64,000 nt of DNA from CAVPFA01 sp963703655. Lineage in GTDB: Bacteria > Actinomycetota > Acidimicrobiia > Acidimicrobiales > Bog-793. Below are positions 7,881 to 16,493 of the stretch, in pieces (positions within the stretch are counted from its first letter, which is position 1; each line of letters starts with the position of its first letter). The stretch is taken from assembly GCA_963703655.1 (NCBI GenBank), contig CAVPFA010000008.1:62001-126000 (forward strand), given 5' to 3'. The position numbers were made by a program, and so were the translations under genes. The notes under the pieces were generated by a model. It did not search any database, was not told the origin of the DNA, and saw nothing but the letters and a program-made list of their open reading frames with translations.

Positions 7881-8708
7881 CTAAGGACCGTCGCCCGGAT
7901 CGGGCAGGAGCTCGCGGGCCAGATCGCCGAGCTCGGCCACCGGCCCGGCCGCGATGACCCGGCCCTTTCGCAGGACCACCAGCTGCTCGGCGAGCTCCAG
8001 TGCCCGGGGCAGCTGCTGCTCGATGACGAGGAGCGAGGTGCCTGCGTCGCGGATCTCCCGAAGCGCGCGATAGACGTCGTCGACCACCCTCGGGGCAAGC
8101 CCCAAAGAAAGCTCGTCGACCACGAGGAGCCTCGGAGGTACCGCGAGGACTCGGGCGAGTGCGAGCATGCGCTGCTCGCCCCCCGAGAGGGTCCCCGCGA
8201 GCTGACGGCGCCGATCGGCAAGCCGCGGGAAGTGCTCGTAGGCGTAGGCGAGCGCCTCGCCACTGGCCTTTCGACCGACCGCCCGCACGAAGGTAAGTCG
8301 GAGGTTGTCCTCGACGTCCAAGGTCGCGAAGACCGAGCGTCCCTCGGGCGCATGAGCGACGCCGCGGCGGACGAGCTTCCACGTCGCAAGACCGGTGACG
8401 TCCTCGCCGGAAAGGAAGATCCGGCCCTTGGTCAAAGGAACGAGCCCCGTGGCCACTCGGGCGATCGTGGACTTGCCGGCGCCGTTCGGGCCGACGAGCG
8501 CCGTGACCGAGCCCGCCGTGACCGACAGCGATACTCCGAACAGTGCTCGAAAGCGGCCGTATGCGGCCGAGACGTCGCGCAGCTCGAGCACCGGGGGCGC
8601 GGAGCCCGCCGCGGGCGCTGCGCGGCCGGGCGGCGCCGCTCGTTCCACCTGCGCCGGGCCGCCGACGAACGCAGGCGGGTCCTGGGGTCGTGCCAGACCC
8701 TCGCTCAC
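7881..8708 (-). CDS. livF: branched-chain amino-acid-type ABC transporter ATP-binding protein (LivF)
   Basis: This is one of two ATPases of the hydrophobic amino-acid uptake type transporter. It shows Walker A GPNGAGKS (73-80), the ABC signature LSGGEQ (174-179) and Walker B LLVVDE (194-199) followed by LSLGLAP, typical of LivF. Residues 1-38 are an Ala/Pro-rich extension not needed for the fold; an internal start is possible. Its ATG overlaps the livG stop as ATGA. It ends the operon livK-livHM-livG-livF. Substrate could be branched-chain amino acids, amides or urea; sequence alone does not say. Confidence 0.9.
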   Translation of the reverse strand: MSEGLARPQDPPAFVGGPAQVERAAPPGRAAPAAGSAPPVLELRDVSAAYGRFRALFGVSLSVTAGSVTALVGPNGAGKSTIARVATGLVPLTKGRIFLSGEDVTGLATWKLVRRGVAHAPEGRSVFATLDVEDNLRLTFVRAVGRKASGEALAYAYEHFPRLADRRRQLAGTLSGGEQRMLALARVLAVPPRLLVVDELSLGLAPRVVDDVYRALREIRDAGTSLLVIEQQLPRALELAEQLVVLRKGRVIAAGPVAELGDLARELLPDPGDGP

Positions 8709-9460
8709 GTGACATCTCCGAGATACGCACGGCGCACGGCCGAATCGGCAAGTACTTCCTCGACCGGGCCGCGGGCGATCAGCTCGCCGAAGTCGAGGAC
8801 GTACAACCGTTCGGCGACCCGCCGGACGAGGTCGAGGTCGTGTTCGACCAGCAGCATGGAGGTCCGGCCGAGGGACCGGACCTCGAGCAGGATCGTCGCG
8901 AGCTCGGCCGTCTCGCGTGCGTCGAGACCCGATGACGGCTCGTCGAGAAGCAGCACAAGCGGGTCCTGGACGAGCGCGCGCCCCAGCTCGACGAGCCGGC
9001 CATGGCCTTGGCTCAGCGACTCGATCGGGTCGTCGGCGACGTCCTCGAGCCCGAGCTCGTCAAGGAGCTTCTCGACGCGCGCCACGGTCGCCCCCGCCCG
9101 TCCGCGGCCGATCAGATCCTTCCAGAGCCGGCCGTCGCCTTGATGCACTCGCTCCGCGACCATCAGGTGGTCGCGTGCGCTCATCCCGGCGAACAGCTCG
9201 AGTCGCTGGAACGTACGGCCTATCCCGAGCCGGGCCCGTTGGTAGACGGGGAGGTGGGCAATGGACCGGTCTTCGAAACGGACCTCTCCCGCGTCGGCGT
9301 GGCGCAACCCGTTCAAGCAGTCGAACAGCGTCGTCTTGCCGGCGCCGTTCGGCCCGACGAGGCCGACGGCCTCGCCCGGCTCGACCACGATCGAGACTTC
9401 GTGGAGGGCAACGATGCCGCCGAAACGCTTGCTGATGCCAGTGGCCTCCAGCAGCGGCAT
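8705..9460 (-). CDS. livG: branched-chain amino-acid-type ABC transporter ATP-binding protein (LivG)
   Basis: This is the second ATPase of the transporter, 251 residues. Walker A GPNGAGKT is at 36-43, the LivG-specific GIGRTFQRLELF at 79-90, and Walker B LLLDEP at 170-175, followed by SSGLD. The signature motif is degenerate: LSQGHGRLVEL (149-159) instead of LPYGQQR-like or LSGGQ. This could reduce or alter ATP-driven closure, or be compensated by the normal LivF signature in the heterodimer. It lies one base after the livHM stop and overlaps livF, so all three are translated together. Confidence 0.9.
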   Translation of the reverse strand: MPLLEATGISKRFGGIVALHEVSIVVEPGEAVGLVGPNGAGKTTLFDCLNGLRHADAGEVRFEDRSIAHLPVYQRARLGIGRTFQRLELFAGMSARDHLMVAERVHQGDGRLWKDLIGRGRAGATVARVEKLLDELGLEDVADDPIESLSQGHGRLVELGRALVQDPLVLLLDEPSSGLDARETAELATILLEVRSLGRTSMLLVEHDLDLVRRVAERLYVLDFGELIARGPVEEVLADSAVRRAYLGDVT

Positions 9461-9461
9461 C

Positions 9462-11396
9462 TCAGCCGACCGTCTGGGGGTTCCTGCGCCACACGATGAG
9501 GCGCTCGATCACGATCCGCTTCTGCCATTCGACAATGCCTTCGGGGTGGAGCGCGTAGGTGACCGCTCCGAGCCCGAACAGGATCGGGAACAGGTTGCTC
9601 CACTCAGACGGGAGGTAGTCCAGCACCTGATACAAGATCACGTAGGCCATTCCCGCCTCGATCGCTCCCTCCACGGTGTAGACGCCGGTCGTCACCACCA
9701 CGACCATGAACACCAGCGACAGGAGCGAGTTGAAGTCGTTCGGCGAGACGGTGGTCTGCAAGGAGCCGTAGATCCCGCCGCCGACACCGGCAAGCGCCGC
9801 CGCCACGGCAAAGACGGTGATCTTCAGTTTCGCCAGGTTGATGCCGATCGAGGAGGCTGCCAGCTCGCTGCCCCGCATCGCCGCGAGCTCGCGGCCGGTG
9901 GTGCCTCGCCGGATCGCGAGCACGATGGCCGAGCACGCCCCGAGCGCGACGAAGGCCAGGACGAAGAAGGCCTTCCCGCTCTCGAAGCTGAGCGAGCCGA
10001 GCTGGGGGCGCGGGATGCTGACTCCGGAGTCTCCGTTTCCTGACCAGGAGAACTGGAAGCCGACGTTGTCGGCGAGCAGCCCGAAGGCGAGCGTCGCCAA
10101 CGCCAGGGCGAGGCCGCCGAGTCGAAGCGCGGGCAGCGCCACGACGACCCCGACGAGCGCGGCCACGACGCCGCCCGCAACGATCCCGACGAACACCGAG
10201 ATCCCGAAGTGGCCGGCGAGCTGCGCGCAAGTGAACGCCCCGACGCCGGCGAAGGATGCCTGGCAGAGGGAGATCTGGCCGCTCATCCCGGTCAGCAGCA
10301 CGATGGACAGGAAGATGACGGAGTAGGCGAGTCCCTGGGTGAGAGTGAAGGTCCAGTTACCTGGAACCCACGTGAGACACGAAACGAAGAAAGCGACGAC
10401 CAGGATCCATCCGCCCGCGCGCATCGCCCCCCCGAGGCCTTGGCTGGCGATGGTTGTCGCCACGGGAGGCGGCGGCGGATCGCAGCCAGCGAGCGGATCG
10501 GTGTGGAACCATCGCTCACGGAGCCCGGGCAGAGCGAGCAGCAGGACGATGAGGACGACGAAGGGAAGGGCGGGTCGCAGCCCCGAGGAGAGCACGCTGC
10601 CGCTCGGCAGGTAACCCCCGAGCAGCTCCTGCACGACGCCGAGGCCGATACCGCCCCAGAACGCGAGTGGGAGGCTGGTCAGGCTCCCGAGCGCGGCCGC
10701 AGCGATGGCGGCAACGAGCAGGTCGGTGAAGTTGAGCGCCTGCAGGTCGGCGAACAAGGGGGCGAGCAGCACGCCGGCCAGGCCGGCGAGGAAGCTGGAG
10801 AGCACCCAGATGGCCACGCCGACCCGGTCGGCGTTGACGCCGGCGAGCTCGACCATTCGCGGGCTCTCGGCCATGGCCCGCATCCGCAGCCCGATCTGGG
10901 TGAAATGCGACATGACCGACAAAAGGAGCACGACGGCGAGCGTCACGATGACCGTCGAGAGCTCGGTTCCGTTGACGGCGTCGCCCGCGAGGTGGAAGTA
11001 GACCGAGCTCGGCGGGAGCCACAGCGAAGGAGGCGCCAGCCGTTGCTGGCTGCCGAATATGAGCTGCAGCAGGCTCGGGATCGCGATCAGCATCCCGAGC
11101 GCGCTCACCAGCTTGACGAGCACCGGAGCCGACCTGATGAAGCGGTACAGGAAACGGTCCATCGCGAGCCCGAGCAGTGGCGCCCCCACCACGACCGCGA
11201 CGAGGAACCCGGCCCAGGTCGGCCAACCGGCGTTGACGCAGACGTAGAAGATCAGCGCCGAGGCGTAGGCCTGGGCACCGTAAGCGAGGTTGAAAACCCC
11301 TGAGGTCTGGTAGGTGAGGACGAGGCCCACTGCCATGAGGGCGAAGACGCACCCGTACGACAGCCCCGGGATGGCATAGCTGAGCAGCTGGGTCAC
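9462..11396 (-). CDS. fused LivH-LivM permease
   Basis: This 644-residue membrane protein joins both permease halves of a branched-chain amino-acid-type ABC transporter. The N-terminal half (about 1-300) is LivH-like, with GLSYGCVFALMAVGLVLTY and the cytoplasmic RMRAMAESPRMVELAGVN coupling region. The C-terminal half (about 325-644) is LivM-like, with SGQISLCQASFAGVGAF and RELAAMRGSELAASSIGIN. The two are linked by a hydrophilic Pro-rich stretch (CDPPPPPVATT). Many predicted membrane helices are visible. Fused LivHM permeases are known in actinobacteria. It follows livK by 28 nt and precedes livG by one base. Confidence 0.9.
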   Translation of the reverse strand: MTQLLSYAIPGLSYGCVFALMAVGLVLTYQTSGVFNLAYGAQAYASALIFYVCVNAGWPTWAGFLVAVVVGAPLLGLAMDRFLYRFIRSAPVLVKLVSALGMLIAIPSLLQLIFGSQQRLAPPSLWLPPSSVYFHLAGDAVNGTELSTVIVTLAVVLLLSVMSHFTQIGLRMRAMAESPRMVELAGVNADRVGVAIWVLSSFLAGLAGVLLAPLFADLQALNFTDLLVAAIAAAALGSLTSLPLAFWGGIGLGVVQELLGGYLPSGSVLSSGLRPALPFVVLIVLLLALPGLRERWFHTDPLAGCDPPPPPVATTIASQGLGGAMRAGGWILVVAFFVSCLTWVPGNWTFTLTQGLAYSVIFLSIVLLTGMSGQISLCQASFAGVGAFTCAQLAGHFGISVFVGIVAGGVVAALVGVVVALPALRLGGLALALATLAFGLLADNVGFQFSWSGNGDSGVSIPRPQLGSLSFESGKAFFVLAFVALGACSAIVLAIRRGTTGRELAAMRGSELAASSIGINLAKLKITVFAVAAALAGVGGGIYGSLQTTVSPNDFNSLLSLVFMVVVVTTGVYTVEGAIEAGMAYVILYQVLDYLPSEWSNLFPILFGLGAVTYALHPEGIVEWQKRIVIERLIVWRRNPQTVG

Positions 11397-11424
11397 ACGG
11401 TCTCCGGGCCCGTTCCCGGCTCCC

Positions 11425-12722
11425 TCACGTTCCGGGCACTCCCGAAGGCGGGCGGATCACGACGACCCGGCCGCCACCGGTGGGCTGGGGAACCTCAAAG
11501 CAGGTGAAGACCGTGCCGGCGGAGCCGAACAGGGGAACGAAGTGGCCGTCGAGCGCGCGCACGTAGACGTTGCAGTCGATCGGTCCGACGCTGCTGTGCT
11601 CGTAGCGCCAGTCGATCGGGGCGACGATGCCATCGGCGGTGAACGCGGTCACGTGATTGAGCGCGTCGACGAGCCTCGTGCGGGTGAGGTCGCGCCCTGC
11701 GAGTCGCAGACCGGTCACGAACATGTCGGCGTCCACCCAACCGGCCAGCGAGGCCTCTCCCGGAAGATCGTGCGGGTAGTACTTCGCTAGCTCGCTCAGA
11801 TAGAGGTCCATCCCGGGGTACCTGCCCGGCGACAGCCTCGCCGCCTCGAACGGGACGTGCCCGATGAGGAAGTACACGCCTTGCATCAGGGCGGAGTACT
11901 TCGCGATCGCCGCCTGGTCGTAGCCGTTCAGCCAGTACTGCGCGACCGAGCCCATGCCGTTCTGGTGCATCGTACGCGACAGCAGGATATTGCCCGATAG
12001 GTCCATGCAGCTCGCCACGAGGTCGACGCCGAGAGCGTGCATCCGGCTGACGTCGGTCGTGAGATCCACCGGCGGGGCCTGAATGGAGAGATCCTCGTAC
12101 ACGACCGGGACGCGAAAGCGCTTCAGCTCGTAGGCGACCCCCTCGCAGCCCTGCTCGGACCCGCTGACGTGATAGGCGAGGATCCCGACCCGTTTTGCGT
12201 GGAGCTGCTCGGCGAGGTAGGCGGGCTCGGGACCGGGTCGGGTGAAGGCGATGTACGACCCCTCCGAGCCGAAGAGGCTGCGTCCCCCGGACCAGTCGGT
12301 GCTGACTGCGTAGCCGAAGGTCGGCACGTCGTTCGCCGTGAGATAGCTCGCCCCGGCGAAGCTCGGGGTGCCCACACCGACTATCGCGAAGACGTGGTCC
12401 TGCTCGACGAGCGTGCGCACCTGATCGGTGTCCTGGGAGGCGTTCGAGCCGTCGTCGAGGGGAAACCGGAACTCTATCTTGCGCCCGGCCACGCCCCCCT
12501 CTGCGTTGACCATCATCAGATATGACCGCACGCCGTCGAAGATCGGGGCGAAGTCGGCGGGATCGGTCCGGTCAACGAAGCCACCCCGCCCACCACGATT
12601 CGCGAGCTGGTCACGCCCTGGGCGTTGCCGGTGTTCGACACGGTGGTCTTGGCGTTCCCGCACGCCCCGGCGACGATTGCCACCGCCACGAGAAGCCCAG
12701 GCGCCCCACGAGGACTACGCAC
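11425..12722 (-). CDS. livK: branched-chain amino-acid-type ABC transporter substrate-binding lipoprotein, one-base frameshift
   Basis: This is the extracellular ligand-binding lipoprotein of the liv-type transporter. The GTG at 12722 has a GGGGTGGGAG ribosome site and starts a signal peptide ending in the lipobox VAGAC, followed by VTSSRIVVGGVASLTGPI, the first strand of the fold. The rest (DFAPIFDGVRSYLMMVNAEGG onward, 11425 to about 12555) is in another frame. One missing base near 12556-12562 explains this: restoring it gives LTGPIPADFAPIFDG, a normal family sequence. Total length about 432 residues. The gene opens the transporter operon and is divergent from an Rrf2 regulator. Confidence 0.82.
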
Positions 12723-12822
12723 GCGCTCCCACCCCTTGTGTTTGCTATCGGAACCCAGCGCCGACGCTCGTTCTCGGGACCCTACCAGGCAGGCTAGGAG
12801 CCCCGACGACTCTCCACCGCCG

Positions 12823-12828
12823 TACGAT
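12823..12828 (+). promoter_or_regulatory. -10-like TACGAT placing the Rrf2 start at GTG 12836
   Basis: TACGAT is followed by seven bases and GTGAAGGTGTCGACG, which encodes the classic Rrf2 N-terminus MKVSTRGDYA. This suggests a leaderless mRNA starting at 12836. The ATG at 12827 lies inside the -10 and would be excluded. Confidence 0.45.
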
Positions 12829-12835
12829 GAGTGTC

Positions 12836-13279
12836 GTGAAGGTGTCGACGCGCGGGGACTATGCGAGCCGCGCCCTGCTCTCTCTCGCTCTTCGCGAGGA
12901 AGCCTCTCCGACGTCTGTCCGTGATATCGCCGAGCGGACCGGGCTTCCCCAGCCGTACCTCGAGCAGATCCTGTTGGCACTGAAGGGCGCCGGCCTCGTG
13001 CGCTCCAAGCGCGGAGTCGGCGGCGGTTACGTCCTCGCGCGGGTGCCTGAGCAGATCACCCTCGGGCAGATCGTGAGCGCCGTCGACGGCCCGATCGTCG
13101 CCGGGGACTTCGGCCAGCCGCACCAGAACGGGGCCTGTGACCACGAGGGTCAGTGCGTCCTTCTAGCGGTGTGGGCCGACGTCGGAGAGCACATGCGCCA
13201 CCACCTCGACTCCTTCACGCTCGAGGACATGGTGGTCCGAGCGCGCGGTGGCGCACCGCCGCTCTCGCCACTGGACTGA
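12836..13279 (+). CDS. Rrf2 family transcriptional regulator
   Basis: This is a small winged-helix DNA-binding protein. KVSTRGDYASRALLSLAL and SVRDIAERTGLPQPYLEQILLALKGAGLVRSKRG (HTH and wing) are diagnostic of Rrf2. Cluster-binding members carry three cysteines; here only two are seen (C-x5-C in ACDHEGQC), so a [2Fe-2S] cluster would need another ligand such as the nearby histidine. It is divergent from the liv transporter operon, separated by about 110 bases, so it may control that operon, but the sequence does not show a binding site. An in-frame ATG nine bases upstream (12827) is an alternative start. Confidence 0.85.
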   Translation: MKVSTRGDYASRALLSLALREEASPTSVRDIAERTGLPQPYLEQILLALKGAGLVRSKRGVGGGYVLARVPEQITLGQIVSAVDGPIVAGDFGQPHQNGACDHEGQCVLLAVWADVGEHMRHHLDSFTLEDMVVRARGGAPPLSPLD

Positions 13280-13351
13280 CCACCGGCCGGCGTCCGTGAC
13301 GGCGCGCCGCCGTTCCCGCCACTGGAGTGACCGCCGGCCGGCGTCCGCGGT
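13250..13351. repeat. 51-bp tandem duplication covering the Rrf2 stop codon
   Basis: Two imperfect 51-base copies, 13250-13300 and 13301-13351, begin GGCGCACCGCCG and GGCGCGCCGCCG and end CCGGCGTCCG followed by TGAC or CGGT. The first holds the last 9 codons and stop of the Rrf2 gene, the second a non-coding copy. Confidence 0.7.
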
Positions 13352-13392
13352 CGGAACCGCCGTTGTGCCGTCGGAGACTGCCCGCGAAGCGC

Positions 13393-13995
13393 TCAGAAAT
13401 TCCAGTGTTCCATCACCGGCTCGCAACGCTTCCAGCTGAGCACGCCAACACCACCCGCGTCGAGCTCGAAGAACCTGGCACCGCTCGGCTCCAGCCCGAG
13501 CCAACGAGCCGCTAGGACCCGCAAGAGATGGCCGTGCGCGAACACGAGCGCGCTGCGGCCCGCGAGGCGGACGTCACCGTGCAGTGAGTCGAGGAACGAG
13601 TCGGCCCGCGCTCCGACATCGGCCGCCGATTCGCCCGACGGAGCACCGTCGTCAAAGAGCCTCCAGCCGGGGAGCCGCTGTTGTATCTCAGGGAACGTGA
13701 GACCCTCCAAGTTGCCGTAGTCCCACTCGACGAGGCGATCGTCGATCGTCGCCTCGCCTCCGAAGCCTGCGAGGCGACCGGTGTCGAGGGCTCGCCGCAA
13801 GGGACTCGTGAACACCAGCGCCGGGTGGAATATACTCAGGCGACCGCTCAGGGAGCGGGCTTGTCGTTCGCCGGCCTCCGTCAGCGGCATGTCGGTGCGC
13901 CCGGTGTGCCGGCCTGAGGTGCTCCATTCGGTCGCTCCGTGCCGGACCACGATCAACTGGTCGGGCGACTCGGAGTGCTGTCCGGCCGTATGCAC
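13393..13995 (-). CDS. histidine phosphatase family protein
   Basis: This is a second phosphoglycerate-mutase-like phosphatase in the window, about 200 residues. It has LIVVRHGATEWS near residue 14, RTDMPLTEAGERQA, FTSPLRRALDTG, and the second catalytic histidine region ALVFAHGHLLRVLAARWL. These are all the landmarks of an active enzyme. The substrate is unknown; relatives act on alpha-ribazole phosphate, fructose bisphosphate or 2-phosphoglycolate. The GTG at 13995 is preferred over the one at 13998 because TACGCT lies 7 nt upstream, fitting a leaderless transcript. It is divergent from the sigma-factor gene. Confidence 0.85.
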   Translation of the reverse strand: MHTAGQHSESPDQLIVVRHGATEWSTSGRHTGRTDMPLTEAGERQARSLSGRLSIFHPALVFTSPLRRALDTGRLAGFGGEATIDDRLVEWDYGNLEGLTFPEIQQRLPGWRLFDDGAPSGESAADVGARADSFLDSLHGDVRLAGRSALVFAHGHLLRVLAARWLGLEPSGARFFELDAGGVGVLSWKRCEPVMEHWNF

Positions 13996-14002
13996 CACCC
14001 AG

Positions 14003-14008
14003 AGCGTA
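14003..14008 (-). promoter_or_regulatory. -10-like TACGCT seven bases before a phosphatase start
   Basis: TACGCT on the minus strand fits TAnnnT and lies seven bases before the GTG at 13995. It is part of the recurring leaderless pattern in this window. Confidence 0.4.
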
Positions 14009-14140
14009 GTGTTCACTATCGGCCTGCCCCCTGGGCCCACGAAACCGTACCGGCGGGCGCACGCGACCGACGCGGAATGGCAGGGCCGTGATTCGCGTTG
14101 TGCTAGTTGGAGTTTCAGAATTCGGAAGGAGAGGGACGTC

Positions 14141-14959
14141 ATTCCCGCGGAGAACAGGACCGAGGAGGCGAGCACGGCGGAGTTGAGCGCCGGCGAGAGG
14201 AGCCGCGCCACCAGAGAGCCCACCTCGAGCGGTCCGGACCTGATGAGGCTCTTCCTCGACGATCTGGGCCGTTTCCCGCTGCTGAGCGCAGCCGAGCAGA
14301 CCGAGCTCGCGAAGAGGATCGAACAGGGCGACGAGGAAGCGCGAAAGCAGATGATCGGCTCCAACCTGCGCCTCGTGGTGCACTGGGCCCGTCGGTATCA
14401 AGGACGGGGCGTCGACTTGGTCGACCTCGTGCAAGAGGGAACCTTCGGCTTGATGCGGGCGGTCGAGAAATTCGACTGGCGCAAGGGCTTTCGTTTCTCG
14501 ACATACGCGACGTGGTGGATCCGCCAAGCCCTCCAGCGGGCGGTGCAGTCCAAGGGCCGTGCGATCCGGTTGCCGGAAGACGCCCTCGCGGCCGAGCTCG
14601 AGGGCGACCCGGATCACGCCAGGCTGCCTCGGGTCGTGGCAAGCCTCGACCAGCCGTTGACGAGCGAAGCCACCGCGACACTGGGAGACGTGGTGAGCGG
14701 CGACGAACCGCCGTTCGAGGACGAGATCGCCCAGACCCTCACTCTCGGGAAGCTCGACGCCGCTATCGAGCGCCTGCCGGAGCTGGAACGCGACGTGGTC
14801 CGGCTGCGCTTCGGTCTCGACGGTGCCCCGCCGGCATCGCTGGAATCGACGGCGCGCACGCTCGGCATCGGCGTCCGCCGCGTGCGGCGCATCGAGGCCG
14901 CCGCCTTGGCCTTCCTGGCTGTCCAGCCAGAGGTCGAAGGCGTTCACGACGCCGCCTAG
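14141..14959 (+). CDS. sigma-70 family RNA polymerase sigma factor (RpoD/SigB-like), possible ATT start
   Basis: This is a primary-type sigma factor without region 1.1, about 272 residues. It contains region 1.2 (MRLFLDDLGRFPLLSAAEQT), region 2 with LVDLVQEGTFGLMRAVEKFD and FSTYATWWIRQAL, region 3 (RAIRLPEDALAAEL), and region 4 (LPELERDVVRLRFGL; helix-turn-helix ESTARTLGIGVRRVRRIE). It probably directs a set of stationary-phase or stress promoters. The start is unusual: a strong AAGGAGAGG (14126-14134) is followed six bases later by ATT at 14141, and no ATG, GTG or TTG lies at proper spacing. A TTG near 14183 or ATG near 14243 are weaker choices. It is convergent with the stress-protein gene. 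Confidence 0.8.
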   Translation: MPAENRTEEASTAELSAGERSRATREPTSSGPDLMRLFLDDLGRFPLLSAAEQTELAKRIEQGDEEARKQMIGSNLRLVVHWARRYQGRGVDLVDLVQEGTFGLMRAVEKFDWRKGFRFSTYATWWIRQALQRAVQSKGRAIRLPEDALAAELEGDPDHARLPRVVASLDQPLTSEATATLGDVVSGDEPPFEDEIAQTLTLGKLDAAIERLPELERDVVRLRFGLDGAPPASLESTARTLGIGVRRVRRIEAAALAFLAVQPEVEGVHDAA

Positions 14960-14969
14960 AAATCGCAGA

Positions 14970-14989
14970 ACCGGCCGGGCGGGGCCGGT
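14970..14989. terminator. bidirectional hairpin between sigma factor and stress-protein genes
   Basis: ACCGGCC and GGCCGGT are exact inverted repeats around a six-base loop, placed between two convergent genes. There is no long T-tract, as is common in GC-rich genomes. Confidence 0.6.
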
Positions 14990-15433
14990 CTAGCGCACTA
15001 CGACGACCGGCACCGATGCGAGGTGCAGGAGCTTGTGGGTCGTGCTGCCGAGGATGATGCCGGCGAGATTGGTCAGCCCACGTGAGCCGATCACGATGGA
15101 GTCGGCTCCCCACGTGGTCGCCTCCTCGACGATCTCGGCGGCGACGCGACCCGGAAGCGAGACGCGGATTTCGGACGTCGCCGCGATGCCGGCGTCCGTG
15201 ACCTGTTCCGAGGCTTTTGCGAGGCGATCGGCTGCTTGCTTCTCACCCTCGCTTGCCGCGGCGCCCACCGACGAGGCGAGCGGACCGGATCCGTGGGGCG
15301 GCAGGCGCTCGACCTCGTGCACGTGCAACAACCGGACCTCGCCTCCCGACAGCCGCCCGAGCTCCTTCGCGGCCTCGATGGCGTGCTCTGACTGCTCGGA
15401 CCAGTCGACCGCCACGACAACCCGCTCGAACAT
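14990..15433 (-). CDS. universal stress protein (UspA family)
   Basis: This 147-residue single-domain protein starts MFERVVVAVDWSEQS (first beta strand with the conserved Asp) and ends with the nucleotide-binding loop VIGSRGLTNLAGIILGSTTHKLL, which matches the G-2x-G-9x-G(S/T) pattern of ATP-binding Usp proteins, then VPVVVVR. It is likely cytosolic and induced under stress or energy limitation. The ATG at 15433 follows a GAAGGGGGAA ribosome site; longer in-frame readings upstream are non-coding. It lies downstream of rluD on the same strand with an 85-nt gap that may hold its own promoter. Confidence 0.9.
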   Translation of the reverse strand: MFERVVVAVDWSEQSEHAIEAAKELGRLSGGEVRLLHVHEVERLPPHGSGPLASSVGAAASEGEKQAADRLAKASEQVTDAGIAATSEIRVSLPGRVAAEIVEEATTWGADSIVIGSRGLTNLAGIILGSTTHKLLHLASVPVVVVR

Positions 15434-15518
15434 GCCGGTTCCCCCTTCCCGTCGTTCAACGGCTGTGCACTCCAGCGTCGCACACCGCGAACGGCGGTGC
15501 TGCGGGGCGCGGCGAGAC

Positions 15519-16493
15519 TCAGGAGAACCTGGCGAGCACGCCGGCGAGATCCTCGGGGAGCGGAGAGGTGAAGTCCATCTGTGCTGACGTCGACGGATGG
15601 ACGAACCCGAGGCCAGCTGCGTGAAGGAATGGCCGGGTGCAGCCTGACCGCCTGCGATCGCCGCGGTAACGGGCGTCCCCGACAACGGGGTGTCCGATCG
15701 CTGCAAGGTGGACGCGGATCTGGTGTGTCCGCCCGGTCTCGAGCCGCAGCTCCAGGTACGTCGCCTCCAGCGGGTCGCCAAAACGGGCGAGGAGCCGGTA
15801 GTGGGTGCGCGCCGAGCGCCCGCCCGCGGACACCGCCATCCGCGTCGGATCCCGGAGCGACCTGCCGATCGGCGCGTCGACGACGCCGGCCTCTGCCTCG
15901 AGCGCTCCGCACGCGAGCGCCAGGTATGACCGCCGCACCGAGCGAGCCGCCAACTGCCGGGTGAGCGACCGGTACGCCTGTGGCGTGCGGGCCACCGCCA
16001 GCAAGCCGGAGGTGTCCTTGTCCAGGCGGTGCACGATTCCCGGCCGGTCGGGTTCGCCGCAACCGGCCTCCGGCAGGCGGGCGAGCTCGGGGAAGACAGC
16101 CAGGAGGCCGGCGACGAGCGTGCCGGAGCGGTGGGCCGCATCGGGGTGGACCACGACGCCCGGAGGCTTGTCGACGACGATCACACTCGGGTCCTCGTAA
16201 ACGACACGAAACGGGACTTCACCGATCCCAGCGGCTCGCGCCACTGCTCGCTTCGTGTGGACCAGAAGCCGGATATCGGTCTCGAGGGTGTCGTCGGCAC
16301 GGACCCTGCGGCTGCCCGCGGCGACGATCACTCCCCCGAGGCGCACACCGCCGGCGGCGATCAGCCGCGCGACCTCGGCCCGAGTTCGCCCGTACAACAA
16401 GGCGACGACGCGGTCGACGCGCTCACCGGAGAGCGCACCCGGAACGGCGACGACGCACCGCTCAGCGTCGCCGTTCATCGTGGGGCCGTTCAT
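15519..16493 (-). CDS. rluD: 23S rRNA pseudouridine synthase (RluD/RluA family)
   Basis: This enzyme converts uridines to pseudouridine in 23S rRNA. The catalytic loop HRLDKDTSGLLAVA carries the essential Asp, and an S4-like N-terminal domain (GERVDRVVALLYGRTRAEVARLI) is present. Other family marks are VVDKPPGVVVHP, LETGRTHQIRVHL and HAAGLGFVHP. Length 324 residues is typical. The ATG at 16493 overlaps the lspA stop as ATGA; a second ATG 15 nt later is possible. The lspA-rluD order is conserved in many bacteria. Confidence 0.9.
   Translation of the reverse strand: MNGPTMNGDAERCVVAVPGALSGERVDRVVALLYGRTRAEVARLIAAGGVRLGGVIVAAGSRRVRADDTLETDIRLLVHTKRAVARAAGIGEVPFRVVYEDPSVIVVDKPPGVVVHPDAAHRSGTLVAGLLAVFPELARLPEAGCGEPDRPGIVHRLDKDTSGLLAVARTPQAYRSLTRQLAARSVRRSYLALACGALEAEAGVVDAPIGRSLRDPTRMAVSAGGRSARTHYRLLARFGDPLEATYLELRLETGRTHQIRVHLAAIGHPVVGDARYRGDRRRSGCTRPFLHAAGLGFVHPSTSAQMDFTSPLPEDLAGVLARFS

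Noticed and set aside
12827..12829. ATG 12827 as start of the Rrf2 gene
   Set aside because: It falls inside the TACGAT -10-like element; GTG 12836 gives the family N-terminus KVSTRGDYA. Kept only as an alternative.
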